Below are positions 13,698 to 21,823 of a stretch of 23,501 nt of DNA, in pieces (within the stretch, counting starts at the first letter, position 1; the number at the start of each line of letters is the position of its first letter). Both the position numbers and the translations under genes were made by a program. This DNA comes from Candidatus Caccousia avistercoris (GTDB lineage Bacteria; Bacillota; Clostridia; Oscillospirales; Acutalibacteraceae), in contig DVMK01000140.1 in assembly GCA_018715025.1 (NCBI GenBank), positions 1-23,501 of the forward strand, written 5' to 3'. The notes beneath the pieces are model-generated. The model saw nothing but the letters and a program-made list of their open reading frames with translations, was not told the origin of the DNA and made no database searches.

Positions 13698-13711
13698 CGA
13701 AAATGTTTTCG
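13698..13711. promoter_or_regulatory. Palindrome upstream of the carA promoter
   Basis: CGAAAA and TTTTCG form a perfect inverted repeat with a TG centre, 17 bases before the carA -35. The form resembles a LacI-family operator. The cognate protein is unknown. Confidence 0.3.
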
Positions 13712-13728
13712 TATTATTATGCAGGATG

Positions 13729-13757
13729 TTGATCTTTTTCCTGCAAAGTGATATAAT
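13729..13757 (+). promoter_or_regulatory. Promoter of carAB
   Basis: TTGATC (13729-13734) and a perfect TATAAT (13752-13757) are 17 bases apart. The predicted transcription start near 13764 places the hexaloop hairpin at the very 5' end of the RNA. Confidence 0.75.
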
Positions 13758-13765
13758 CCAATTTG

Positions 13766-13783
13766 ATGAACAACGGCGTTCAT
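13766..13783 (+). promoter_or_regulatory. ANTAR-type hexaloop hairpin in the carA leader
   Basis: ATGAAC (13766-13771) and GTTCAT (13778-13783) form a perfect 6-bp stem around AACGGC (A1, G4). Bases 13775-13784 are also the base of the terminator 5' arm, so the two folds exclude each other. Confidence 0.5.
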
Positions 13784-13829
13784 GTGCCGCCTGCCAGCCA
13801 GGCGGCCATGGGCGCCTTTTCTCTTTTTT
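13775..13829 (+). terminator. Attenuator in the carA leader
   Basis: The 5' arm (13775-13793) and 3' arm (13799-13816) pair over 18 bp with two G-U pairs and one bulged T, around a five-base loop, followed by TTTTCTCTTTTTT (13817-13829). It lies about 70 bases before the carA start codon, so it must be bypassed for carAB expression from this promoter. Confidence 0.8.
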
Positions 13830-13899
13830 GCAGAGATGGCAGGCCCCCGCTTCAAAATGCAGCGCCCTGCCGCCACCTTAACACAGGAGGGCTTCACAC

Positions 13900-15021
13900 A
13901 TGGAACAACCTATTTACCTGCTTCTGGAAAACGGAAGCTGGTTCCAGGGGAAACACTTCGGCGCGCCGGCCTGCCCCGCCATGGGGGAGGTGGTTTTCAC
14001 CACCGCCATGACCGGTTACCTGGAAACCCTGACCGACCCCAGCTATTACGGGCAAATCGTGGTACAGACCTTCCCTCTCATGGGAAATTACGGGGTGATC
14101 CCGCAGGATTTCGAGAGCGGGCGGCCCCGCCTCACCGCTTATATTGTTAAGGAATGGTGTCAGGATCCCTCCAACTTCAGGAGCGGGGGGGAACTTGACA
14201 CCTTTTTAAAGAGCCGCGGCGTTCCCGGCATGTACGGGCTGGACACCAGGGCCCTCACCAAGATCCTTCGGGAAAGCGGCGTAATGAACGGCCTGCTCAC
14301 CACCCAGGCCCCGCCCTACGGAGAAGGGGAGCTGGCCGCCCTGCGGGCCTACCGGGTGCGGGATGCGGTGCGCGCCGTCAGCCGCGCCCAGCCGGAGGAA
14401 TTTTCGCCCCAGGCGGCAGGGCCGCACATCGTGCTGTGGGACTTCGGCGCCAAGCAGAACCTGATTCGTGAGCTGGAGGCCCGGGGCTGCCGGGTGACGG
14501 CCATGCCTGCTTCCTCCACTGCGGAGGAAATTCTGGCCCAAAGGCCCGACGGCCTGTTCCTCTCCAACGGGCCGGGGGATCCGGCAGAGAACGCCGCCCT
14601 GGTGGAAACGCTGAAGCGCCTGCTGCGCCCCACCCTGCCCATGATGGGCGTGTGCCTGGGGCACCAGCTGCTGGCGCTGGCCCACGGGGCGAAAACGGAA
14701 AAGCTGCCCTACGGGCACCGGGGGGCCAACCAGCCGGTGAAGAACCTGCGCACCGGCCGGGTTTCCATTACCAGCCAGAACCACGGCTACACGGTGGACC
14801 CGGGCAGCCTGCCCCCGGGGGCCGAGGTGAGCTTTTCCAACAGCAACGACGGCACCTGCGAGGGGATCCGTTACCGGGATCTGCCCGCTTTCTCCGTCCA
14901 GTTTCATCCGGAAGCCTGCGGCGGCCCCAGAGACACCGCTTACCTGTTTGACGATTTTCTACGGCTGGTGCGGGCCAACCGCCATTGCGGCGAAGAAAGG
15001 GAGGAAACCGTATGCCTGTGA
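13900..15021 (+). CDS. carA: Carbamoyl-phosphate synthase small subunit
   Basis: The 373-residue glutamine amidotransferase subunit hydrolyses glutamine and passes ammonia to CarB, supplying carbamoyl phosphate for pyrimidine and arginine synthesis. The N-terminal CPSase_sm domain contains GEVVFTTAMTGYLETLTDPSY and GMYGLDTRALTK. The C-terminal class I amidotransferase has the oxyanion region SNGPGDP, the nucleophile C252 in GVCLGHQ, and H336/E338 in QFHPEA. The ATG at 13900 has AGGAGG at 13885-13890. The gene ends 10 bases inside carB, so the two subunits are translationally coupled. A promoter and an attenuator precede it. No pyr or arg gene is adjacent, so the pathway served cannot be told from context. 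Confidence 0.96.
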   Translation: MEQPIYLLLENGSWFQGKHFGAPACPAMGEVVFTTAMTGYLETLTDPSYYGQIVVQTFPLMGNYGVIPQDFESGRPRLTAYIVKEWCQDPSNFRSGGELDTFLKSRGVPGMYGLDTRALTKILRESGVMNGLLTTQAPPYGEGELAALRAYRVRDAVRAVSRAQPEEFSPQAAGPHIVLWDFGAKQNLIRELEARGCRVTAMPASSTAEEILAQRPDGLFLSNGPGDPAENAALVETLKRLLRPTLPMMGVCLGHQLLALAHGAKTEKLPYGHRGANQPVKNLRTGRVSITSQNHGYTVDPGSLPPGAEVSFSNSNDGTCEGIRYRDLPAFSVQFHPEACGGPRDTAYLFDDFLRLVRANRHCGEEREETVCL

Positions 15022-18000
15022 AGCAGAACCTGAAAAAAGTGCTGGTGGTGGGCTCGGGCCCGATTGTCATAGGCCAGGCGGCGGAGTTCGACTACGCTGG
15101 CACCCAGGCCTGCCGCGCCCTGCGGGAGGAGGGGCTGAACGTGGTGCTGGTGAACTCTAACCCGGCCACCATCATGACCGACGGGGCTGTGGCCGACGAG
15201 GTGTACGTGGAGCCCCTCACCCTGGAAAGCCTGCGGCGGATCATCCGGCTGGAAAAGCCGGACGGCCTTCTCTCTACCCTGGGGGGACAAACGGGGCTGA
15301 CCCTTTCCATGCAGCTGGCCCGGGAGGGCTTTCTGGAGCAGGAAGGGGTGGAGCTGCTGGGGGCCAGCCTGGAAACCATTGAAAAGGCCGAGGACCGGGA
15401 GCTGTTCAAGGAAACCATGGAACAAATCGGCGAACCGGTCATTCCCTCCCAGGTAGTGACCAGCGTGGAGGACGCCCTGGCCTTTGCAGAGCAGATCACG
15501 TACCCGGTGATCGTCCGGCCCGCCTTCACCCTGGGCGGCACCGGCGGCGGCATTGCCGCCAACCGGGAAGAGCTGCGGGAAATCGCTTCCAACGGCCTGC
15601 GGCTCTCCCCTATTACCCAGATTTTAGTAGAAAAATGCATCTCCGGCTGGAAGGAGATTGAATTTGAAGTGATGCGGGATGGCGCCGGGAACGTGATCAC
15701 CGTGTGTTCCATGGAAAATCTGGACCCGGTGGGCATTCACACCGGTGACTCCATTGTGGCCGCCCCCGCCCTCACCCTGGCGGACAAGGAATACCAAATG
15801 CTGCGCACGGCGGCGCTGCACATCATCTCCTCCCTGGGGGTAGAGGGCGGCTGCAACTGCCAGTTCGCCCTGGATCCGGACAGCTTCCGGTACGCCGTCA
15901 TCGAGGTAAACCCCAGGGTTTCCCGTTCCTCCGCCCTGGCCTCCAAGGCCACCGGCTACCCCATTGCCAGGGTGGCGGCCAAAATCGCCCTGGGCCTGCG
16001 CCTGGACGAAATCGACAACGAGATCACCGGCAAAACGAAGGCCTGCTTTGAACCTGCCCTGGACTATGTGGTGGTGAAATTCCCCAAATGGCCCTTTGAC
16101 AAATTCATTTACGCCGCCCGCAGGCTGGGCACCCAGATGAAGGCCACCGGCGAGGTGATGGCCATAGGCCGCAGCTTCGAGCAGGCCCTGATGAAGGCGG
16201 TGCGCGGCGCGGAGCTTTCTCTGGACTGCCTGGCCATGCCGAAGCTGCAGAAGCTTTCTGCCGGAGAACTGCGGGAGAAGATCCTGGCCCAGGACGACGA
16301 GCGGATTTTCGCCCTGTACGAGGCCGTGCGCCGGGGCGTTCCCCTGGAGGAGCTGCACCGGCTCACCATGGTGGACCACTGGTTCCTGGCAAAGCTGCGC
16401 AGCCTGGCCCGCCTGGAGGCACGCCTTGCCGCCGAACCCCTTACCCGGCAGCTGTACCGGGAGGCAAAGCAGGCGGGCTGGCCCGATTCCGCCGTGCGGC
16501 GCATCTCCGGCCAGGAGCCGCCGGAACAACTGCCCGCCGCCTACAAAATGGTGGACACCTGCGGCGCGGAATTTGAAGCGGAAACGCCTTACTTCTATTC
16601 CTCCCCCGGGGAGGAGGACGAGGCGGGCCCCTTCCGCAAACGCCGCAGCACAGGGAAGCCCGTGGTGATGGTGTTGGGCTCCGGGCCTATCCGCATCGGG
16701 CAGGGCATTGAATTTGACTACGCCTCTGTTCACTGTGTGCTGGCCTTGAAAAAGGCCGGGTATGAGGCGGTGATTGTGAACAATAATCCGGAAACGGTCT
16801 CCACCGATTTCAACACAGCCGACCGGCTGTACTTCGACCCCCTCACCCCGGAGGATGTGCTGCGCATTGCGGAAATCGAAAAGCCGGCGGGGGCAGTGGT
16901 GGCCTTCGGCGGGCAGACCGCCATCAAGCTTACGAAAGCCCTGGACCAGGCGGGCATCCCCATTCTCGGCACCTCCGCCGACGGCATTGACCTGGCCGAG
17001 GACCGGGGCCGCTTCGACAGCCTGCTGGAAGGCCTTGGCATTGAGCGGCCCGCCGGGCGGGCGGTGCTCACCCTGGACGAAGCCCTGGAAGCAGCCCGGG
17101 CGCTGGGCTACCCGGTGCTGATGCGCCCCAGCTACGTGCTGGGCGGGCAGAATATGATCATCGCCTTTTCTGACAATGACATCCGGGAATATATGGCGGT
17201 TATTCTGGCCGGAAACCCGGGCTGCGACGTGCTCATCGACAAATACCTGATGGGCACCGAGGTGGAGGTGGACGCGGTATGCGACGGGGAGGACGTGCTC
17301 ATCCCCGGCATTATGGAACATATTGAGCGGGCCGGGGTTCATTCCGGCGACTCCATCGCCGTGTACCCCGCCTGGAACCTGAGCCGGGACAGAACCGACC
17401 AGCTGGTGCGGTATTCCCGCAGGCTGGCGCTGGCCCTGGGGGTAAAGGGCCTTGTCAATATTCAGTATGTGATTCACGAGGGAAAAATCTATGTGATTGA
17501 GGCCAACCCCCGTTCCTCCCGCACCATCCCCTACATCAGCAAGGTGACGGGGATTCCGCTGGTAGAACTGGCCGTGCGGGCCATGCTGGGGGAAAAGCTG
17601 CGGGATATGGGCTACGGCACCGGCCTCGCCTCCCCCGCCCCCTACTTCGCGGTGAAGGTGCCGGTGTTTTCCTTTGAAAAGCTTCATGGCGTGGACACCC
17701 AGCTTGGCCCGGAGATGAAATCCACCGGCGAGGTGCTGGGGGTGGCCCCCACCATGCAGGAGGCGCTGTACAAGGGCCTGACGGCCGCCGGGTACCGCAT
17801 CCGCACAGACAAGGGCCTTCTCGTCACCGTGCGGGACTCTGACAAACCGGAAATCGCCCCCATTGCGGCCGCCTTCTCTGACCTGGGCTGCCCCCTGTAC
17901 GCCACGGAAGGCACGGCCGCCGTACTGCGGGAAGCCGGGCTGAAGGTTTCCGTAGTGAAAAAGATGCATCAGTCGGAGGAGGAAAACACCATGACCCTTC

Positions 18001-18233
18001 TGGAAAGCGGAAAAATCGGCTGCATCCTCTCCACCTCGGCCAAGGGCCGGTTCCCCCTGCGGGACAGCGTGCGCCTGCGCCGCAAGGCGGTAGAGCTGGG
18101 GATTCCCTGCCTCACCTCTCTGGACACGGCCGCCGCCCTGGCCTCTATTCTGGAACGCCGCTTCCGCCCGGAGGATCTGGAGCCTATTGACATCAGCAAA
18201 CAGATGCGGCGCCCGCATGCGGGGAAGGGATAA
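15012..18233 (+). CDS. carB: Carbamoyl-phosphate synthase large subunit
   Basis: The 1073-residue large subunit makes carbamoyl phosphate from bicarbonate, ammonia and two ATP. It shows the internal duplication of the family: GSGPIVIGQAAEFDYAGTQ near residue 14 and GSGPIRIGQGIEFDYASVH in the second half. Each is followed by an ATP-grasp domain (PAFTLGGTGGGIA and PSYVLGGQNMIIAF). The C-terminal MGS-like allosteric domain occupies about the last 130 residues (LLVTVRDSDKPEI onward). I chose the ATG at 15012, with AAGGGAGG seven bases upstream; this gives the standard length and MPVKQNLKKVLVVGSGP. An earlier in-frame codon at 14985 has no such support. An AT-rich 87-base gap follows before dapL, with no terminator seen. 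Confidence 0.96.
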   Translation: MPVKQNLKKVLVVGSGPIVIGQAAEFDYAGTQACRALREEGLNVVLVNSNPATIMTDGAVADEVYVEPLTLESLRRIIRLEKPDGLLSTLGGQTGLTLSMQLAREGFLEQEGVELLGASLETIEKAEDRELFKETMEQIGEPVIPSQVVTSVEDALAFAEQITYPVIVRPAFTLGGTGGGIAANREELREIASNGLRLSPITQILVEKCISGWKEIEFEVMRDGAGNVITVCSMENLDPVGIHTGDSIVAAPALTLADKEYQMLRTAALHIISSLGVEGGCNCQFALDPDSFRYAVIEVNPRVSRSSALASKATGYPIARVAAKIALGLRLDEIDNEITGKTKACFEPALDYVVVKFPKWPFDKFIYAARRLGTQMKATGEVMAIGRSFEQALMKAVRGAELSLDCLAMPKLQKLSAGELREKILAQDDERIFALYEAVRRGVPLEELHRLTMVDHWFLAKLRSLARLEARLAAEPLTRQLYREAKQAGWPDSAVRRISGQEPPEQLPAAYKMVDTCGAEFEAETPYFYSSPGEEDEAGPFRKRRSTGKPVVMVLGSGPIRIGQGIEFDYASVHCVLALKKAGYEAVIVNNNPETVSTDFNTADRLYFDPLTPEDVLRIAEIEKPAGAVVAFGGQTAIKLTKALDQAGIPILGTSADGIDLAEDRGRFDSLLEGLGIERPAGRAVLTLDEALEAARALGYPVLMRPSYVLGGQNMIIAFSDNDIREYMAVILAGNPGCDVLIDKYLMGTEVEVDAVCDGEDVLIPGIMEHIERAGVHSGDSIAVYPAWNLSRDRTDQLVRYSRRLALALGVKGLVNIQYVIHEGKIYVIEANPRSSRTIPYISKVTGIPLVELAVRAMLGEKLRDMGYGTGLASPAPYFAVKVPVFSFEKLHGVDTQLGPEMKSTGEVLGVAPTMQEALYKGLTAAGYRIRTDKGLLVTVRDSDKPEIAPIAAAFSDLGCPLYATEGTAAVLREAGLKVSVVKKMHQSEEENTMTLLESGKIGCILSTSAKGRFPLRDSVRLRRKAVELGIPCLTSLDTAAALASILERRFRPEDLEPIDISKQMRRPHAGKG

Positions 18234-18320
18234 ATTTTGGTTTTTAACGGAACAACTTCAATCAAACAAATCTTATTCTCTTCCTGTATGACATATCTTT
18301 CAAAAAGGAGATTTACGGAT

Positions 18321-19499
18321 ATGAGGATCAACGAACACTATTTGACCCTGGAAGAAAGCTACCTGTTTTCTGAAATTGCCCACCGAGTCGCCCGGTACAC
18401 AGAGGCGCATCCGGAGGCGGACGTGATCCGCATGGGCATTGGGGACGTGACCCTTCCCCTCTGCCCCGCCGTAGTGAACGCCCTGGAAGCCGCCGGGGCC
18501 GAACAGGGCAAAAAGGAAACCTTCCACGGCTACGGCCCGGAACAGGGCTACGATTTCCTGCGGAAGGCGGTGCTGGAGTATTACCGGGAAAGGGGGATTT
18601 CCCTGGAACTGGCGGATATTTTCATCGGGGACGGCGCCAAGAGCGATTTGGGCAATATTCTGGATCTGTTCCATGAGGACAATACCGTTCTCATCCCGGA
18701 CCCGGTATACCCGGTGTACCGGGACACCAACCAGATGGCCGGCCGGCGGATCCAATACCTGAACGCCACCCGGGAAAACGGCTTCCTCCCCATGCCGGAC
18801 TGGAACCAGCCGGCAGACCTGATTTACCTCTGTTCCCCCAACAATCCCACCGGGGCGGTGTACACCCGGGACCAGCTGGAGGAATGGGTGCGGTACGCCA
18901 ACCAGCAGGGGGCCGTCCTGCTCTTTGACGCGGCCTACGAGGCTTTTGTGCAGGATCCCGCCCTGCCCAGAAGCATTTTTGAAATCGATGGGGCGAAAGC
19001 CTGCGCCATGGAATTCTGTTCCCTTTCCAAGACGGCCGGGTTCACCGGCATGCGCTGCGGCTACACCGTGATCCCCGGGGAGCTGCAGCGGGGCGGCGTT
19101 CCGCTGCAGGCCCTGTGGCTGCGCCGCCAGACCACCAAGTTCAACGGCGTTTCTTACCCGGTGCAGCGGGCTGCCGCCGCCGTCTTCACCCCCGAGGGCA
19201 TGGCCGGATGCCGGAAAAACCTGGAGGTATACCGGCAGAACGCCCTGCTGATTTCTCAAACCTTAACGGACATGGGCCTGTGGCACGTGGGCGGGGTCAA
19301 CTCCCCCTACCTCTGGATGGAATGCCCCAACGGCATGAGCTCCTGGGAATTCTTCGACCACCTGCTTCAGGGGCCGCATATCGTGGGCACCCCCGGCAGC
19401 GGCTTCGGCAAAAACGGCGAGGGCTTCTTCCGCCTGACCGCCTTCGGTTCCCCGGAAAGCACCAGGGAAGCCATGGCCCGCCTGCGGGAATCCTGCTGA
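18321..19499 (+). CDS. dapL: LL-diaminopimelate aminotransferase
   Basis: The 392-residue fold-type I PLP enzyme converts tetrahydrodipicolinate to LL-diaminopimelate in one step, with glutamate as amino donor, for lysine and peptidoglycan. DapL features are the start MRINEHYLTLEESYLFSEIAH-type sequence, GIGDVTLPL (39-47), GYGPEQGYDFLR, the PLP contacts SPNNPTG (172-178) and DAAYEAF (203-209), and the PLP lysine K237 in SLSKTAGFTGMRCGYTVIP. The ATG at 18321 has AAGGAG ten bases upstream. The frame is open for 84 bases more toward carB, but that part is AT-rich and unlike the family. Position after carAB suggests co-transcription, with purF following after 37 bases. Confidence 0.93.
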   Translation: MRINEHYLTLEESYLFSEIAHRVARYTEAHPEADVIRMGIGDVTLPLCPAVVNALEAAGAEQGKKETFHGYGPEQGYDFLRKAVLEYYRERGISLELADIFIGDGAKSDLGNILDLFHEDNTVLIPDPVYPVYRDTNQMAGRRIQYLNATRENGFLPMPDWNQPADLIYLCSPNNPTGAVYTRDQLEEWVRYANQQGAVLLFDAAYEAFVQDPALPRSIFEIDGAKACAMEFCSLSKTAGFTGMRCGYTVIPGELQRGGVPLQALWLRRQTTKFNGVSYPVQRAAAAVFTPEGMAGCRKNLEVYRQNALLISQTLTDMGLWHVGGVNSPYLWMECPNGMSSWEFFDHLLQGPHIVGTPGSGFGKNGEGFFRLTAFGSPESTREAMARLRESC

Positions 19500-19536
19500 A
19501 CGGCACGGAAGCCCTGGAAAGGAGAATGCCTTGTTT

Positions 19537-20952
19537 ATGTGGACGGACGATGTGAAAATCAAAGAAGAATGCGGCGTATTCGGCGCTTACCGCACAGAGG
19601 AGCCCGCCATGCTTGCCTACTTCGGCCTGCACGCCCTGCAGCACCGCGGCCAGGAAGGGGCCGGCATCGCCTGCGCCGACGGCGAACAGATTATCTGCCG
19701 GAAGGGCTGCGGCCTGCTGACCGACGTGTTCCGCCCTCAGGATTTGGAGGAACTGCAGGGGCACAGCTGCATTGGCCATGTGCGGTACGCCACCGCAGGC
19801 GGCGGGGAGCTGGAGAACGTCCAGCCCCTGGTGGCCCGCTCTCACATGGGAAGCGTGGCGGTGGTGCACAACGGGCAGATTGTCAACGCCCGCGCCCTGC
19901 GGGAAGAACTGGAAAGCCGGGGCAGCATTTTCCGGGGCACCAGCGACAGCGAGATCATCCTCCACCTCATTCAAGGGGGGAAGGGCTCCCTGCTGGAAAA
20001 GATCAAGGCCGCCTGCCTGCGGCTGGACGGCGCTTTCAGCTTCCTGATTCTGACGGAAAAGAACATGTACGCCATCCGGGACAAAAACGGCATCCGCCCC
20101 CTTTCCCTGGGGCGCTGCGGGGACGGCTGGTGCGTCAGCAGCGAAACCTGCGCCTTCCACGTGATGAACGCGGAATTTGTGCGGGACGTGCTGCCCGGGG
20201 AGATTGTGAAGTTTTCCGCCGCAGGGGTGGAATCCTGCTTTTACACGGAGGATCGGAACGATTGCCTTTGCGCCATGGAATATGTGTATTTCTCCCGGCC
20301 CGACAGCACTCTGGAGGGCCTGAGCGTTCACGCGGTGCGCAAGGAGACGGGCCGCCTGCTGGCCCGCCTGGAACCCCGCCGGGACTTCGCCGACATTGTG
20401 GTGGGCGTTCCCGATTCCTCCCTTTCCGCCGCCATGGGCTACAGCGAAGAGCTGGGCCTGCCCAACGAAATGGGGTTGATCAAAAACCGCTACATCGGCC
20501 GCACCTTTATCCAGCCCACTCAGAAGCTGCGGGACACCGGCGTGAAAATGAAGCTTTCCGCCAACCAGCCGGTGGTAAAGGGAAAGCGGGTGGTGCTGGT
20601 GGACGATTCCCTGGTGCGGGGCACTACCTCCCGGCGGATCGTCCAGCTTCTGCGGGAGGCGGGGGCCGCGGAAATCCACCTGCGCATCGCTTCGCCGGAG
20701 ATGATCGCCCCCTGCTTTTACGGGGTGGACACCTCCACCCGGCGCGAACTGGCCAGCGCCCGTTTTTCCGCCGGGGATCTGTGCCGCCGCCTGGGGGCAG
20801 ATTCCCTCCGCTTCCTTCCGGTGGAAGGGCTGCGCACGGCCTGCGGCAGCCGGAAGCACTGCCTGGCCTGCTTCACCGGCCGCTACGTCACCCCCCTTTA
20901 CGGGGAAGGGGACAGTGGGGAGGCCCTCTCCCCCAGCGCAGAGAAGGCGTGA
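19537..20952 (+). CDS. purF: Amidophosphoribosyltransferase
   Basis: PurF catalyses the first committed step of purine synthesis, making phosphoribosylamine from PRPP and glutamine. With the ATG at 19537 the product has 471 residues, an 11-residue propeptide and the nucleophile Cys12 in KEECGVFGAY, matching the propeptide length of Bacillus subtilis PurF. A TTG at 19531 is better spaced from AGGAG (six bases) and is a real alternative. Glutaminase motifs HRGQEGAG and the PRPP-binding VVLVDDSLVRGTTS (352-365) are clear. Cysteines equivalent to the B. subtilis [4Fe-4S] ligands are present at about 245, 393, 442 and 445, so this is the oxygen-sensitive, processed Fe-S type. It is the last gene of the plus-strand set, followed by a strong terminator. 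Confidence 0.95.
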   Translation: MWTDDVKIKEECGVFGAYRTEEPAMLAYFGLHALQHRGQEGAGIACADGEQIICRKGCGLLTDVFRPQDLEELQGHSCIGHVRYATAGGGELENVQPLVARSHMGSVAVVHNGQIVNARALREELESRGSIFRGTSDSEIILHLIQGGKGSLLEKIKAACLRLDGAFSFLILTEKNMYAIRDKNGIRPLSLGRCGDGWCVSSETCAFHVMNAEFVRDVLPGEIVKFSAAGVESCFYTEDRNDCLCAMEYVYFSRPDSTLEGLSVHAVRKETGRLLARLEPRRDFADIVVGVPDSSLSAAMGYSEELGLPNEMGLIKNRYIGRTFIQPTQKLRDTGVKMKLSANQPVVKGKRVVLVDDSLVRGTTSRRIVQLLREAGAAEIHLRIASPEMIAPCFYGVDTSTRRELASARFSAGDLCRRLGADSLRFLPVEGLRTACGSRKHCLACFTGRYVTPLYGEGDSGEALSPSAEKA

Positions 20953-20959
20953 ATTTGAC

Positions 20960-21008
20960 AGAAAAGCGGCGTCTGGGAGCTTTTTCCCAGACGCCGCTTT
21001 TCTATTTT
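20960..21008. terminator. Strong bidirectional terminator after purF
   Basis: A perfect 19-bp inverted repeat (20960-20978 with 20985-21003) with loop GCTTTT is followed by TATTTT. It separates purF from the convergent ABC permease and can serve both. Confidence 0.85.
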
Positions 21009-21016
21009 CCACAGGC

Positions 21017-21823
21017 TTACGGCCGCAGCAGCCGTTCCGGGGTGAACCAGCGGGAGGCCGCCGCCAGCAGGGCCGCGTCCGCCGCCCAAAGCAGAAGGGA
21101 GAGAATGAGGAAGGCCGCCACGTTCAGCGAGAACAGCCCCGACAGCTGCCCAATGAACAGCAGCAGAAGGGGAAGCACCAGGTACCCGGAGGTCTGCATC
21201 GCTTCCATGGAGCTTTTGCTGCGGCCCGACACCAAAACCATGAAGGTGACGCCGAACAGGGTGACGGCGGGAGCCAGCAGAAACACCAGCACCGCCCAAT
21301 TTCCATTAAAGAAGTAAGGGGTGTGGAGAAGAGCGCTTCCCACCGCCATCACAATGGCAAAGGCCGCAAAGGAAACCGCCCCTGTCAGCAGGGAAATCAG
21401 GACGCAGGCGGCTGTTTTGGCGCGGAAAATCCGCCGCACCGGAACCGGGGTGAGTAGGAGCGTTTCTATGGTGCCGCGCTCCCTCTCCCCTACAAAGCTG
21501 CAGGCGGCAGAGACGGAGGAGGCCATGAGGGGAATCATCAGGAAGAACATGGGACTCACCACCTGGCCGATGAGGTAAAACATGGCCTGCCCGCCGGTGA
21601 GGGAAGCCATGCCGGGGGGCAGAAGCCCCGCCAGTTCTTCCATGCCGGTTTCTTCCTCCGGCAGCAGCAAGGCCAGCGCCAGGTACAGGGCGGGCAGGAA
21701 AACGCTCAGAAGCAAAGGAACCAGAATGAGGGTGACCCGCACCATGCGGGCCGACCAAACCTCCCGGCAGTCCTTTCGCACAATCGCCCATTCCTCCTGT
21801 GTGAAAAACGGATTCTTTTTCAT
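21017..21823 (-). CDS. ABC-2 type transporter permease
   Basis: The 268-residue membrane protein resembles the NatB/ABC-2 permease group. It has a cytoplasmic N-terminus (MKKNPFFTQEEWAIVRKDCREVW), a first helix at about 29-53, an extracytoplasmic loop to about 80, and five more helices at about 83-105, 140-165, 175-200, 212-233 and 236-256. The cytoplasmic stretch GERERGTIETLLLTPVPVRRIFRAK (about 112-136) is the conserved coupling region of this family. Its ATG overlaps the stop of the ATPase gene by four bases (ATGA), with GGAGGA six bases upstream. With the ATPase it forms a two-gene exporter. The substrate is unknown; sodium, drugs or peptides have been linked to related systems. Confidence 0.83.
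   Translation of the reverse strand: MKKNPFFTQEEWAIVRKDCREVWSARMVRVTLILVPLLLSVFLPALYLALALLLPEEETGMEELAGLLPPGMASLTGGQAMFYLIGQVVSPMFFLMIPLMASSVSAACSFVGERERGTIETLLLTPVPVRRIFRAKTAACVLISLLTGAVSFAAFAIVMAVGSALLHTPYFFNGNWAVLVFLLAPAVTLFGVTFMVLVSGRSKSSMEAMQTSGYLVLPLLLLFIGQLSGLFSLNVAAFLILSLLLWAADAALLAAASRWFTPERLLRP

Larger units (their letters stand above)
13471..13899. other. Divergent regulatory region between purC and carA
   Basis: This 429-base gap holds no gene. From left to right it contains the purC leader with its hexaloop hairpin, the purC promoter, an AT-rich centre with two palindromes (GATTTTATAAAATC at 13641-13654 and CGAAAATGTTTTCG at 13698-13711), the carA promoter, the carA hexaloop and terminator, and a further GGCAGG/CCTGCC pairing (13838-13843 with 13865-13870) before the carA ribosome binding site. 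Confidence 0.7.

Noticed and set aside
13829..13842. PyrR binding loop in the carA leader
   Set aside because: GCAGAGATGGCAGG only loosely recalls the PyrR consensus, lacks the conserved stem, and lies after the terminator instead of before it.
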